Shown one piece after another: positions 17,550 to 26,850 of a stretch of 64,000 nt of DNA. The position numbers were made by a program, and so were the translations under genes. This DNA comes from Kitasatospora atroaurantiaca (GTDB lineage: Bacteria > Actinomycetota > Actinomycetes > Streptomycetales > Streptomycetaceae): contig NZ_VIVR01000001.1 of assembly GCF_007828955.1 (NCBI RefSeq), positions 7,807,667 to 7,871,666 of the forward strand. The letters are read 5' to 3'. The notes beneath the pieces were generated by a model. That model was not told where the DNA came from and ran no database searches. It saw nothing but the letters and a program-made list of their open reading frames with translations. Numbering within the stretch: position 1 is the first letter of the stretch; every line of letters begins with the position of its first letter.

Positions 17550-17945
17550 CTACAGGCGTGCGGTGAACGTCCCGTCGCCGCCCTTGTGCAGCCAGCCGCG
17601 GTCCGCGAGCTTGACCAGCTTCGCCCGCAGCGGCTCGAGCTTCCCGCGCACCTCCACCTCCAGGCCCAGCTCCTCGCCCACCGCCCTCACCTGCACCGGA
17701 CCGCCGGCAGCCCGCACGATCGACAGGATCCGGCGGTAGTCACCGGGAAGCGCGGCCTCGTTCACGCCGTCGCTCCGGTGCGGGACCAGCAGCACCGTAC
17801 GCCCGCCGACCTGCGCCGACGTCGGCGCGTCGGCAGCCCGCTCCTCGGCGATCTGCTCGCTCATCCTCGCCAGGACCCGCTCGGTGACCGAGAGTTCGTC
17901 CCGCTCGGCCCGCACCTGGTCCAGCTACTTGACTAGCTGTGCCAT
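17550..17945 (-). pseudogene. IS-associated coiled-coil/winged-helix protein with in-frame stop
   Basis: ATG 17945, one base after the stop of the WYL gene, reads MAQLVK, then TAG (17925-17927), then in the same frame LDQVRAERDELSVTERVLAR (coiled coil), a linker, GDYRRILSIVRAAGG, a winged helix and LADRGWLHKGGDGTFTARL. A GTG at 17915 could rescue a 121-aa product. Domain order equals the family members at 19489 and 48445. A transposase start fragment lies just downstream, so this is probably a relic of an IS. Confidence 0.65.
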
Positions 17946-17946
17946 C

Positions 17947-18957
17947 TCATGACATTGGTTCCTCGCTGTCAGGCTCGGCGGCGTAGGACGTGAGGCGATC
18001 GGCGAGCTCGATGACGAGGTCGCGGAGTTCATCGGGGCGCTCGATGACGAACGGCCGGTTGAGTGAGGCGAGTACTGGAGGCAACCAGTCGAGTCGCTCC
18101 GCCCGTAGCTGGACGCGCAGCCAGCGCTCGGTCGCGCGGTCCTCGCCGGCTGCGGACTCGTGCTCCTCCAGGTTCGCGACGCTGTTGGGAAGGTGGGCGC
18201 GGATCTGCTCAACTGTCCCGTGGATCCGCAAGGTCACCTTATGCCGGTACTCGGCCGTGGCGAATCCTGACAATACGCGCTGTGCCGGACCGGGACCCAT
18301 GGGCGTTTCGAATGAGCCGGGCAGGGTCCGTGCGTCTGCGATGCGATCGAGCCGGAAGGTTCGGTCCTGGTCGATCTGGGCGTCCTTGCCCGTGACGTAC
18401 CACCGGCCCGAATGGGCGACGATCCCGTACGCGTGCAGTGTGCGTTCGCTGCGCCGTCCGTCGCGGTCGGTGTAGCGGATCGAGACCGGTCGGTGGTGGC
18501 GCACCGCATCGGCGATGGTGAGCAGGACCTCGGCGTCCGGGGTGTCGAACTCGCTGGACTGTTCCGTGAAGGCGAGGGATTCCAGGAGTGTGTCGAGCCG
18601 GCGGGCGATGTGCTTGGGCAGCACCCGCCGGATCTTCGCCGATGCCGTCTCGTTTGCCGTGTGCTGCGTCGTCGTCAGCCCTGCTCGGCGGCCGGCGATC
18701 AGGCCGAGCAGTACGGCCAGCGCCTCGTCGTCGCTGAGCATGAGCGGTGGCAAGCGGTACCCGGGGGCGAGCCGGTACCCGCCGTAGCGGCCGCGCACCG
18801 ATTCCACGGGCACGTCGAGGTCGATCAGCTGGTCCACATACCGGCGCACGGTGCGCCCTTCGACGCCGAGCCGGTCGGCGAGTTCGGCCACCGTCCGGGT
18901 GCCGCCCGACTGCAGCAGCTCCAGGAGTGTGAGGACGCGGCCGGTGGGTCGAGGCAT
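17947..18957 (-). CDS. WYL-domain (YafY/DeoR-like) transcriptional regulator
   Basis: 336 aa. N-terminal winged HTH (TGRVLTLLELLQSGGTRTVA, VEGRTVRRYVDQL), then a linker with GRYGGYRLAPGYRLPPLMLS, the WYL domain (residues about 150-220, HAYGIVAHSGRWYVTGKD) and a WCX C-terminal domain. WYL proteins regulate divergent or nearby genes, often in response to nucleic-acid ligands. It is divergent from the VOC protein gene, the likely target, across 93 bp. Confidence 0.85.
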   Translation of the reverse strand: MPRPTGRVLTLLELLQSGGTRTVAELADRLGVEGRTVRRYVDQLIDLDVPVESVRGRYGGYRLAPGYRLPPLMLSDDEALAVLLGLIAGRRAGLTTTQHTANETASAKIRRVLPKHIARRLDTLLESLAFTEQSSEFDTPDAEVLLTIADAVRHHRPVSIRYTDRDGRRSERTLHAYGIVAHSGRWYVTGKDAQIDQDRTFRLDRIADARTLPGSFETPMGPGPAQRVLSGFATAEYRHKVTLRIHGTVEQIRAHLPNSVANLEEHESAAGEDRATERWLRVQLRAERLDWLPPVLASLNRPFVIERPDELRDLVIELADRLTSYAAEPDSEEPMS

Positions 18958-19050
18958 GTCCGCAGCCTAACGCGAATACAGGACTGATTCTGTCCACTAT
19001 TTCTCCTAGCCTGCGACGTGCACGCCTCCAGCACAGCCAAGGAGATTCCC

Positions 19051-19449
19051 ATGGACTTCGTCTCGATCCGCATCATCACCAGCGACGTGGCGCGCCTCGT
19101 CGAGTTCTACGAGCGAGCCTCAGGGGCGCGGGCGACGTGGGCCACCGAGGACTTCGCCGAACTCAGGACCGCGGGCGCCACCCTCGCGATCGCCGGCACC
19201 CGCACCGTCCCGCTGTTCGCCCCGGGCTCTGCCCGCCCGGCGGACAACCACAGCGTGATCACCGAGTTCCTCGTCGACGACGTGGACCGCGTTCACCAGA
19301 ACCTGACCGGCTTCGTCACCGACTTCGTCACCGAGCCCACCACGATGCCCTGGGGCAACCGGTCGCTACTGTTCCGCGACCCCGACGGCAACCTCGTCAA
19401 CTTCTTCACCCCCGTCACCCCGGCGGCCACCGAAAAGTTCGCACGCTGA
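19051..19449 (+). CDS. VOC (glyoxalase/bleomycin-resistance) superfamily protein
   Basis: 132 aa from ATG 19051, preceded by aaggaga at ideal spacing. Paired beta-alpha-beta-beta-beta modules: MDFVSIRIITSDVARLVEFY, FAELRTAGATLAIAG, then NHSVITEFLVDDVDRVHQNL and LLFRDPDGNLVNFFTP with the usual C-terminal PDGNLV. Metal ligands are plausible but not certain. Divergent from the WYL regulator. Its probable terminator hairpin is split by the IS at 19482. Confidence 0.85.
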   Translation: MDFVSIRIITSDVARLVEFYERASGARATWATEDFAELRTAGATLAIAGTRTVPLFAPGSARPADNHSVITEFLVDDVDRVHQNLTGFVTDFVTEPTTMPWGNRSLLFRDPDGNLVNFFTPVTPAATEKFAR

Positions 19450-19488
19450 CGCCACGCACAGCCGCTCACCGGGAGCCCTGAGAGGACG

Positions 19489-19887
19489 TTAAGTCCGTTT
19501 CTGGTAGCGGCCTCGTCCGGGCTGGGTGAGGAAGCCTTGGCGGGTGAGGCGTCCCAGGCGACTGCGGGTGACGTTCAGGGCTGGGTCGTCGGTGGGCATG
19601 CCGATGAGTTCGTGTAGTTCGCGGACTCGGAATGTCTGGTCGGGGTGCTGGTTGAAGGCGTTCACGATGGCCTGGTAGGCGGCGCTCGAGCCGGCCGGAT
19701 CCGGTGCGATCCCGGTCGGCGCGAGTTCGGTGATGACCTTCCGGGTGGTGGCCAGGTCCGCGAGGCGTGCTTCGGTATCGGTGAGGGCGGCGGTGAGGTG
19801 CTCGATCTGGTCGCGTAGTTCGTCGGCGCGGGCAGTGGCCTCGTCGTGCCGGGCCTGGAGGTCCGCCAGGAATTCGGTGACGTTCAT
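19489..19887 (-). CDS. IS passenger: coiled-coil/winged-helix protein
   Basis: 132 aa. Residues 1-50 form a coiled coil (LADLQARHDEATARADELRD), then a Pro/Gly linker and a winged-helix-like domain (YQAIVNAFNQHPDQTFRVRE, LNVTRSRLGRLTRQGFLTQP). The ATG overlaps the transposase stop by 4 nt and the TAA lies in the terminal repeat, so it is part of the element and translated with the transposase. It could act as a DNA-binding regulator or end-binding accessory factor; this is inference. Related proteins are at 1610, 17550 and 48445. Confidence 0.82.
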   Translation of the reverse strand: MNVTEFLADLQARHDEATARADELRDQIEHLTAALTDTEARLADLATTRKVITELAPTGIAPDPAGSSAAYQAIVNAFNQHPDQTFRVRELHELIGMPTDDPALNVTRSRLGRLTRQGFLTQPGRGRYQKRT

Positions 19888-20759
19888 GCGGCCGCCTGGA
19901 GGGTGTCGCGCCAGGCCGGTGCGGGTGTGGTGAGGCGGCGGGCCATGTTCGCGGTGGAAGCCCAGTAGACGCGCGAGGCGGAGTTGTCGGGCCTGTGGTC
20001 GTACTCGCGGGCCAGGCGCCGGTGCAGCATCAGCGTGCCGTTGACCTGCTCAACCACCCACCGCTTGGGCTGCGGGACGAAGCCCCTGCCCTGGTCGGCC
20101 GGGTTGCGGCGGACGACCTCGACGGTGACGTCCAGCAGTGCGCCGTGGATGATCACCTCGTCCTTGAAGCCCTGGTCCACCAGGGCTTTCTCCAGGCGGT
20201 TGCCGCACCGCTCGGCCGCCTGGTCGAGCAGGGCCGTGCCGGCGGCGTTGTCGTGCGCCGACGCGGCCAGGACCACGACGCCGATGATCAGCCCCAGCAC
20301 GTCGACGGCCAGTCCCCGCTTGCGCCCCGGTGTCCTCTTGTTCGCGTCCAGTCCCGTCGTGGTCTTGGGGACACCCGCGGCCGCGCGCACGGACTGGGTG
20401 TCGATGACCACGAGGGACGGGTCCTCTAATCGGCGGGCCTTCTCCCTCACCTGGCAGCGCAGAAGTTCCTGGATTCGCTGGTCAAGCCCGTCCTGGCGCC
20501 ACAGCGTGAAGTAGTAGAACACCGCCGACCAGACCGGCAGATCGTGGGGCAGGTAACGCCACTGACAGCCCGTCCGGTTCTGGTAGAAGATCGCGTTCAC
20601 GACCTCCCGGAGATTACAGGCCCCGGGGTCTCCGGTCGCCGACCGCCTCACACGGTCCTGTTTCCAGGCCGTGATCATCGGCTCGATCAACACCCACTGC
20701 TCATCCGATAAGTCGCTGGGATACGGCTCTCGCTCCATACCTCTGATCCCAGCATGCAC
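19884..20759 (-). CDS. IS5-family transposase
   Basis: 291 aa, intact. DUF4096-like N-terminus (YPSDLSDEQWVLIEPMI), then the DDE catalytic core: first Asp in SLVVIDTQSVRAAAG, second in LEKALVDQGFKDE, Glu in RWVVEQVNGTLMLHRRLARE. Start may be ATG 20759 or the Met at 20738. It overlaps the passenger gene start by 4 nt. The element is probably capable of transposition. Confidence 0.9.
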   Translation of the reverse strand: MHAGIRGMEREPYPSDLSDEQWVLIEPMITAWKQDRVRRSATGDPGACNLREVVNAIFYQNRTGCQWRYLPHDLPVWSAVFYYFTLWRQDGLDQRIQELLRCQVREKARRLEDPSLVVIDTQSVRAAAGVPKTTTGLDANKRTPGRKRGLAVDVLGLIIGVVVLAASAHDNAAGTALLDQAAERCGNRLEKALVDQGFKDEVIIHGALLDVTVEVVRRNPADQGRGFVPQPKRWVVEQVNGTLMLHRRLAREYDHRPDNSASRVYWASTANMARRLTTPAPAWRDTLQAAA

Positions 20760-20899
20760 ATGCCGAATGTCCGGCCGGTACGACGATCAGTACCACGAAC
20801 GAGCGATCACGAACCGAGAGATAAGGGACTTAACGTCCTCTGAGATCCCAGGGCTCCCGGCGAACGCGGCCGCCGAATCCAGGAGCCGCCACCAGCAGG

Positions 20900-21966
20900 G
20901 GACACCGGAACGCACCGCTGACCCCCGAAGGACATCTGCGCCTGTGTCTACCGGTCGACGCCGGACGTCCGATCGCGCACGTCGCTGCGGGAGCCGGGAT
21001 CTCCCGCCGCTGCCTGGCCAAGTGGTACGCCCGCTGGCGCGCGCACGGCGAGAACGGCCTGCTCGACCACTCCTCCCGCCCCGCCACCAGTCCCGCCCGC
21101 ACCCCCCGAGGACATCGCTGACCTGGTGGAGGCGCTGCGGCGGCAGACCAAGCACGGGCCAGCCCGGCTCGCCGCCGACCTACAGCGGCTGCACGGCGTC
21201 ACACTCGCGCCGGCGACCGTGCACCGCATCCTGGTGAGGCGAGGACTCAACCGGCTCCGGGACCTGGATCCACCGACCGGCGAGCAGCTGCGCGAGGTCA
21301 TCCGCTACGAGCACGGCCGGGTCGGCGACCTGGTCCACGTCGACGTCAAGAAGCTCGGACGCATCCCGACCGGCGGCGGCTGGCGGATGCACGGCGTCGG
21401 CACCGAGTCCGCCCGCGCCTCCAAACGCACCGGTCCCGGCACCGGGCAAGGTCGGATACACGTACCTGCATTCGGCGCTCGACGACCACGCCCGGCTCGC
21501 CTACACCGAGGCCCTGAACGATGAGAAGGCCGTCACCGCGGTCGCCTTCTGGCACCGGGCCGTTGCCTTCTTCGCCGCCCACGGCATCACACCGATCCGC
21601 CGCTGCCTCACCGACAACGGCGCGTGCTACCGGTCTACGACCTGGGCTGACGCGCTCGCCGCGACCGGTACGAAGCACAAGCGGACCAGGCCGTACACGC
21701 CGCGCACGAACGGGAAGGTGGAGAGGTATAACGGGACGCTCTCCCGCGAGTGGGCGTACGTCCGCGACTTTACAACCGAGCATGAACGCCGCGTCGCACT
21801 CGCGGAGTTCGTGAACTACTACAACCACGAGCGGCCGCACGCCGCGCTCGGCGGCCGATCGCCCATCAGCCGGACCGCCGGGAGCGACTACCGGATCGTC
21901 TTCGACCAGCCGCCCGAACCACTCGCGGACATCTCGCAGCAGCTCACCTTCGAGGACTTCGCGTGA
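20900..21966 (+). pseudogene. IS481-family transposase, two frameshifts
   Basis: Three collinear pieces: 20900-21115 (ISRRCLAKWYARWRAHGENG, the leading HTH), 21112-21445 (EDIADLVEALRRQTKHGPAR to VGDLVHVDVKKLGRIP with the first Asp), and 21445-21966 (GYTYLHSALDDHARLAYTEA, LTDNGACY with the second Asp, RTNGKVERYN with the Glu). Shifts lie near 21112 and 21445. All catalytic residues survive, so inactivation is by frameshift only. Confidence 0.85.
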
Positions 21967-22060
21967 CCAAGGTCCCGAGCACCACACCTAGCTGTTCTTC
22001 AAGTCCATCCAGTTCCGCGCGGCGCGCGGCGATCCGTTCCAGCACCTCGGGGTCCACCAT
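21944..22060 (-). pseudogene. coiled-coil N-terminus, possible fifth wHTH-family remnant
   Basis: ATG 22060 opens 38 residues, MVDPEVLERIAARRAELDGL then EEQL, a clear coiled coil of the kind that starts the IS-associated wHTH proteins, before running into the end of the IS481 pseudogene. No winged helix follows. From 22061 to 22535 no gene or clear element was seen. Confidence 0.35.
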
Positions 22061-22535
22061 GCCCGGGAGCGTACGAGCCGCGCGGGCGGGAACGGACCAG
22101 AACCCGCGAAGACCTCCCTGCCAGACGATCTACCCGGCAGACTGCCGCCCGCGACCAGCACGAGCATCCCGCCACGGAATCACACCAGGCCCGGGACCTG
22201 CACCTTCACGATGCACAGCACTCAATGACGGCGTTGAGCTCGTACGGCATTCCCGCAGCGTAGCCGCACAGTCGCCCACGGAGGTTCGAACCATGAGAAG
22301 CGGCTGACACGTTGCCAAAGCCCACCTGTGCGACCGCGCCGCGCCGCCGGCACGGGTGGCGGCGATCACAGCGCATCGTCGGAGAGGCGGAGGGGGAGCA
22401 GCTTCACAAGGAATCCACAGGATCGATCCGTACGCTGCGGGAAGGAAGTGGGGACCGTTCACGCGCCGACGCGTGACCCGGTCGTGGGCACGAGGCGCCC
22501 GGGTGGGTCCACACGTTCGATCCTGAGGGGGGATC

Positions 22536-24290
22536 TTGACCGCACCGTACCGCGGAAACCTGAGGGCCCTGGCCGCCGGGGGCGTCCTTGCCCTGGCTGT
22601 CGGCGCTCTCGCTACCACCCCGAGCACGGCCGCCCCGCAGCACCGCGCGCCCGACTCCGTCGTCGCGCAGTCCGTGACCGACTCCGCACCGGTGTCGGAC
22701 CCCGACGCCGCGCCGCGCGGCGTCGGCGAGTACCCGACCGTCGTCATGCCCGCTCTGTCCGGGCCGTCCGAGCAGGTGACTGCCGCCGCCAAGCCGCGGC
22801 ACGACGTCGACGGCGACGGCCGCAGTGACATGATCGTCATGCAGTACGACCAGGCCACGGCCGTCTACCTGTCGTCGATCCAGGCCTGGAGCGACTACAC
22901 GATCGCCAAGACCGACCCCGACGCCTCGTTCAAGGACCTGCTGCCGGTGGGCGATGTCGGCGGCACGACCAAGCCGGAACTGCTCTCCCTCTCCTTCGAC
23001 GGCGTCCTGACGCTCTACGAGGCCGGCTTGAACGCCACGTCGGCGCCCCTGTGGTCGGGCGGCGGCTGGCAGAAGTACAACCGCCTCATCGCCACCGGGG
23101 ACGTCACCGGAGACCGCCACCCCGACCTGCTGGCCCGCGACTTCGCCGGTGACCTGTGGCTCTACACGGGGACGGGCACCGTCACCAAGCCCTTCAACGC
23201 GCGGGTCAAGGTCGGCACCGGCTGGGGGATCTACGACCAGATCGTCGGTGCCAGTGACGTCGACGGCGACGGCCTCGGCGATGTTCTCACCCGCACCCTG
23301 ACCGGCGAGCTGTGGTTCCACAAGGGGGCCGGCAGCGCCACGGCCCCGCTCAAGGCCCGCGTCAAGGTCGGCACCGGCTGGAACGCGTACAACGTGATCA
23401 GTGGCTCGGACGACGGCGACGGCGACGGTCTGAGCGACCTGCTCGCCCGCGACCGCGACGGCGTGGAGTACTGGTTCAAGTCGATCGGCGGCGGGCGCTT
23501 CGCCGCGCCGGCGTACTTCGGCAGCGGCTACGAAAACAACAAGTTCATCGTCGGTGCCGGCACCACGCAGCTCTACGGCAAGGCCCAGAACCTCATGACC
23601 CAGACCGACGGCACCCTGGCCAAGTACTACGCCCTCGCCAACGGCACCTACCTGACGCCGCCGACCGGAGTCGGCAAGGAGAAGCCGGGGTCCCGCAACA
23701 CGTACGCCACCGCGCTCAACAGCCACAACCACGCCAGCTATGTGGAGAACATCGGCAGCGACCTGTACATCCGCGGCAAGAAGGTCAGCTCGACGTGGAA
23801 CTACAACGCGATGGTCGGCCCCGGCGACCTCACCGGCGACGGCAAGGGCGACCTGCTCAGCCGCGACTCAGCGGGAGTTCTGTGGCTGCACCCCGGCGAC
23901 GGGGCGGTGGACACCAAGCTCGGCACACCCATCAAGGTCAGCAGCGGCTGGAACGCCTACAACGCGCTGGTCGGCGCGGGCGACTACTCCGGCGACGGAC
24001 GGCCCGACCTGCTCGCCCGGGACACCTCCGGCCGGCTGTTCCTCTTCAAGGGCACGGGGACGTCCACCGCGCCGTTCGCCGCCCGGGAACAGATCGCCAC
24101 CGGCTGGGACGTCTACGACATGCTCGTCGTGCCGGGTGACATCGACGGGGACAGCAAGGGCGATGTGCTCGCCCGCGCCAAGAACGGCGACATGTACCTG
24201 TACACCTCGACGGGCAACGCCGGCACCGCGACCTTCGCCGCCCGGGTGAAGTTCGGCAGCGGCTGGAACATCTACACGAACATGCTCTGA
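22536..24290 (+). CDS. secreted FG-GAP/VCBS repeat protein
   Basis: 584 aa. TTG start with gagggggg 3-10 nt upstream; alternative starts would cut into the signal peptide. Signal peptide to about residue 34 (ALAVGALATTPSTAA). The rest is a beta-propeller of FG-GAP-like repeats, each with a calcium-binding DxDxDG-type loop: DVDGDGRSD, DVTGDRHPD, DVDGDGLGD, DGDGDGLSD, DLTGDGKGD, DYSGDGRPD and DIDGDSKGD. These are extracellular, often part of lectin- or hydrolase-like proteins; no catalytic domain is fused here. Repeats 1-3 and 5-7 form two groups separated by a less regular segment (about residues 330-420). Confidence 0.85.
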   Translation: MTAPYRGNLRALAAGGVLALAVGALATTPSTAAPQHRAPDSVVAQSVTDSAPVSDPDAAPRGVGEYPTVVMPALSGPSEQVTAAAKPRHDVDGDGRSDMIVMQYDQATAVYLSSIQAWSDYTIAKTDPDASFKDLLPVGDVGGTTKPELLSLSFDGVLTLYEAGLNATSAPLWSGGGWQKYNRLIATGDVTGDRHPDLLARDFAGDLWLYTGTGTVTKPFNARVKVGTGWGIYDQIVGASDVDGDGLGDVLTRTLTGELWFHKGAGSATAPLKARVKVGTGWNAYNVISGSDDGDGDGLSDLLARDRDGVEYWFKSIGGGRFAAPAYFGSGYENNKFIVGAGTTQLYGKAQNLMTQTDGTLAKYYALANGTYLTPPTGVGKEKPGSRNTYATALNSHNHASYVENIGSDLYIRGKKVSSTWNYNAMVGPGDLTGDGKGDLLSRDSAGVLWLHPGDGAVDTKLGTPIKVSSGWNAYNALVGAGDYSGDGRPDLLARDTSGRLFLFKGTGTSTAPFAAREQIATGWDVYDMLVVPGDIDGDSKGDVLARAKNGDMYLYTSTGNAGTATFAARVKFGSGWNIYTNML

Positions 24291-24620
24291 TCCTGTCCAT
24301 CGGACCCCGGCGGTGACCAAGGAGCCCCATACACGGTCACCCACCTGGGCGTCCGCCGGACACCGACGCGGCCCTCGGCCCGATCCGCTGCTCCGACCGG
24401 AGAGCGCATCGGACGATCTCGAGGGCCGCGTCGGTCAGAGTGCGGTCTCCGGACGCCCACGGAGGCGATCGCGCAGGCTTCACGCTTCCGGGGCAGCTGC
24501 CACGCCTGGCCCAGGCGCCGACTGGTGCACGAAGCAGCGTGGTCGCTCAACCGGGCAACGGGTAGCGATACCCCGGCTTCGGTACCCATGAGGTAACGGA
24601 GGGAGCCGAGCAGACGGATC

Positions 24621-25261
24621 TCAGGAGCCTCCGCCGGTGGAGCCGCCGTGACCGCCCATCGACGGGTACTGCACCCGGCGTCGGACGACCAGGTCCACCT
24701 GGACGGCGGAGGGGGCGAGTATCTGTTGCAGCTCTTGGCACATGGCCGTGGTATCGGTCGTCCACCGGGGCAGTGACGTGGGCCGGATCAGGTGGCCGTT
24801 CTTCAGCAGCACGTACAGGGTGATCTTGGCGTTGATGGGCTTCCGATCCTCCTCGTGCGACTCCGTGATGGCGTGGTCGATCCAGATCTGCCGGACGCCG
24901 GTGAGCGGCCCGGCCGGTCCGTGCGGGAGCCCCGGATGACGGTCATGGTGTCGGGGGAGGCGGCGGGGGAGAACCGCAAGCGGTTCACGTCCCGGAAGGC
25001 CCCGTACAGGATCACGAACGTGTTGACGACGAGTCCCAGCACGGCGGCGATCCCGACCAGAGCCCAGATCCGGCCGGGTTCGAGACTGAAGATCAGCGCC
25101 ATGACCACATAGACCGGGATACCGCAGAGGGCGCCGGCCACGAGCGACCCGAGCACCTCCCCGGGCCAGCGCTTGGCGGCGAACACGAGCGGCCCGACTC
25201 CCTCGCGAAGCACCACGTCGACCACGTCGGGACTCGAACGGTCCACCCGCACCCTGCTCAT
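24621..25261 (-). pseudogene. membrane protein with a frameshift
   Basis: The frame from ATG 25261 gives a soluble N-terminus, two membrane helices (VLGSLVAGALCGIPVYVVMA and ALVGIAAVLGLVVNTFVILY) and FSPAASPDTMTVIRG. Near 24935 coding shifts to another frame: LTGVRQIWIDHAITESHEED, ITLYVLLKNGHLIRPTSLPR to TGA at 24621. Joined, it makes about 210 aa with a cytoplasmic beta-rich domain. Either a recent mutation or a sequencing indel. The preceding gap 24291-24620 holds nothing recognised. Confidence 0.6.
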
Positions 25262-25305
25262 GACCCAACGTTAGGATCGTGCCACTGGTTGCACTCATAG
25301 CAGGA

Positions 25306-26116
25306 TCACAGGGTTGGCTTGTTGAGGCGTCTCCAGCAGATGAGCGCGCAGGCAAGTGAGATGAGCGAGTCGTGGAGATCGAGGCGTCGTTCCCAGCGAA
25401 CGGCGAGGCGCTTGAACTGGTGAAGCAGGGCGAAGGTCTGTTCCACCACGTAGCGGAGCTTGCCCAGGCCGCGGATGTCGGGTTCTCCACGTCGGGAGAT
25501 GACGGGCAGGATCCGGCGTCGGAGAAGCTCCCGGCGGACGTGGCGACTGTCGTAACCCTTGTCACCGAGCAGGGATTTGGGGCGCTTGCGCGGTCGTCCG
25601 GGGCGTCCGGCGACCGGTTGGACGCCATCCACGACGGCCAGGGCCTGGGTGATGTCGGGGACGTTGCCGCCGGTGGTGATGACCTTCAGCGGGGTGCCGT
25701 TGCCGTCGCAGATGAGGTGGTGTTTGCTGCCCGATTTGCGGCGATCGACCGGCGGCGGGCCAACCCCGGCACCCCCGTTTTCGAGCCCCGGCGGCGTGCT
25801 GGTGGGCGCGGACGATGGTGGAGTCGACCGAGGTGAGCCAGTCGATGTCACCGGCCGCGTCCGCCTTCGCCTGCGTGGCCCGCAGCATTTGCTCGAAGGT
25901 GCCGTCCCTGGCCGACCGGCGGAACCGGGTGTGCAGGGTGGCCCACGACCCATACCGCTAGGGCACGTCCCGCCAAGCCACCCCGGTCCGGAACTTCCAC
26001 ACGATCCCGTTCAGAACCGTGCGGTCATCCAATCGGGGACGGCCCGTCGAGGACTTGGGTAGCAAAGGCCGCAGGAGATCCCAATCGGCATCGGACAACT
26101 CATGGCGACGTATCAC
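25306..26116 (-). pseudogene. IS5-family transposase with nonsense codon
   Basis: GTG 26116 starts VIRRHELSDADWDLLRPLLP. A TAG interrupts RTGVAWRDVP at about 25960, then the frame continues FEQMLRATQAKADAAG and the first catalytic Asp in WLTSVDSTIVRAHQH. Near 25770 a shift, possibly the programmed frameshift of this IS group, leads to SGSKHHLICDGNGTPLKVIT, LLGDKGYDSRHVRRELLRRR (second Asp) and LRYVVEQTFALLHQFKRLAV (Glu). Element ends could not be defined. Confidence 0.8.
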
Positions 26117-26221
26117 CCGACCATGATCCACTACTCAAGATCACTTTGACGACACTGCCTAGGCCCGTCGGCACAGTGTCTAGCCGGATGAGCTCCCCTG
26201 CAGCACCTCCATCAAGGCCAG

Positions 26222-26353
26222 GGCATCTGCGTGCGGATCCTCGCCGTCGACCGGGAACGGCGCCGGATCAGCCTGTCAGTCGAACTCGTGCCGTGGCTGC
26301 GGGCAGTGAACGACGGAAGCCGCGAGTCAGGAAGAGCGCATCCACTCCGGTGA
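26222..26353 (+). pseudogene. S1-like RNA-binding domain remnant
   Basis: Frame GICVRILAVDRERRRISLSV followed by ELVPWL resembles the last strands of an S1 domain (V-x-I-x-x-VD-x-ERRRISLS). No start or upstream part exists. It overlaps the end of the next gene on the other strand. Confidence 0.35.
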
Positions 26354-26698
26354 TTTGATGCCCCAGAACTTGTTCCAGGCCAGGCAGTAGGACTGCGACT
26401 CCGGTCCCAGGTCATCCCAGACCAGGCGGAGATCGAAGCCGTTGTCCCATGCGTTCAGGAGGGCCTCGAGGAAGCCAGTGGCGACCGCTGCGGCATCGTC
26501 CTCGCTGCCCTGGCAGAGCGCCTCTTCCAGAGTTCCCAGCACTTGCCGCCGTTGGTCCTGCGTCAACTCCGAGGCGGTCCCGACGAAGGCGTCGGCCAGC
26601 TGGGCTGCCCGAAAGATCAGCGAGAGGTCGTCATCGACAACCACATCCAGCGCATCGCTGACCGCCACCACGTTCCGCCACCACTCGGGCATGCCCAT
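26327..26698 (-). CDS. small helical protein, unknown (immunity-like)
   Basis: 123 aa from ATG 26698 with gggagg 7 nt upstream; longer in-frame extensions are not coding-like. Acidic and helical: MGMPEWWRNVVAVSDALDVV, LADAFVGTASELTQDQRRQV and NGFDLRLVWDDLGPESQSYC. Single-domain acidic proteins of this size are common immunity proteins in actinobacterial toxin loci, but no family is assigned and no toxin is adjacent. Divergent from the gene at 26851. Confidence 0.62.
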   Translation of the reverse strand: MGMPEWWRNVVAVSDALDVVVDDDLSLIFRAAQLADAFVGTASELTQDQRRQVLGTLEEALCQGSEDDAAAVATGFLEALLNAWDNGFDLRLVWDDLGPESQSYCLAWNKFWGIKSPEWMRSS

Positions 26699-26850
26699 CG
26701 CCGTCCCTCCCAGCCGATGGCGACATCCTGTCACGCCGAGTCGAACGGATTGTGAGGCGGAGCGGCGCAGCTCGATGGCGGGAAACGAACTCCCAGGGCC
26801 CTCATACCCTGCTGGTGGCACCGCTCGTGAACAACCAGAGGAGGACAGCA

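Larger units (their letters stand above)
19482..20840. mobile_element. complete IS5-family element with passenger gene
   Basis: 1359 bp with perfect terminal repeats gaggacgttaagtcc (19482-19496) and ggacttaacgtcctc (20826-20840), flanked by a TGA duplication (19479-19481, 20841-20843). TNA-type 3-bp duplications fit an IS5-family subgroup. It contains two co-directional genes: transposase and a coiled-coil/wHTH protein whose stop codon lies inside the terminal repeat. Confidence 0.9.
19470..20859. terminator. hairpin interrupted at its loop by an IS
   Basis: cgggagccctg (19470-19480) and cagggctcccg (20849-20859) are perfect complements. Removing the IS and one TGA copy restores an 11-bp stem with loop agatcc, 20 nt downstream of the VOC stop codon. 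It reads as an intrinsic-type terminator targeted by the insertion. Confidence 0.75.

Noticed and set aside
25290..26160. Terminal inverted repeats for the IS5 pseudogene at 25306
   Set aside because: Only a short ggatca match could be aligned near the ends; not enough to define the element.
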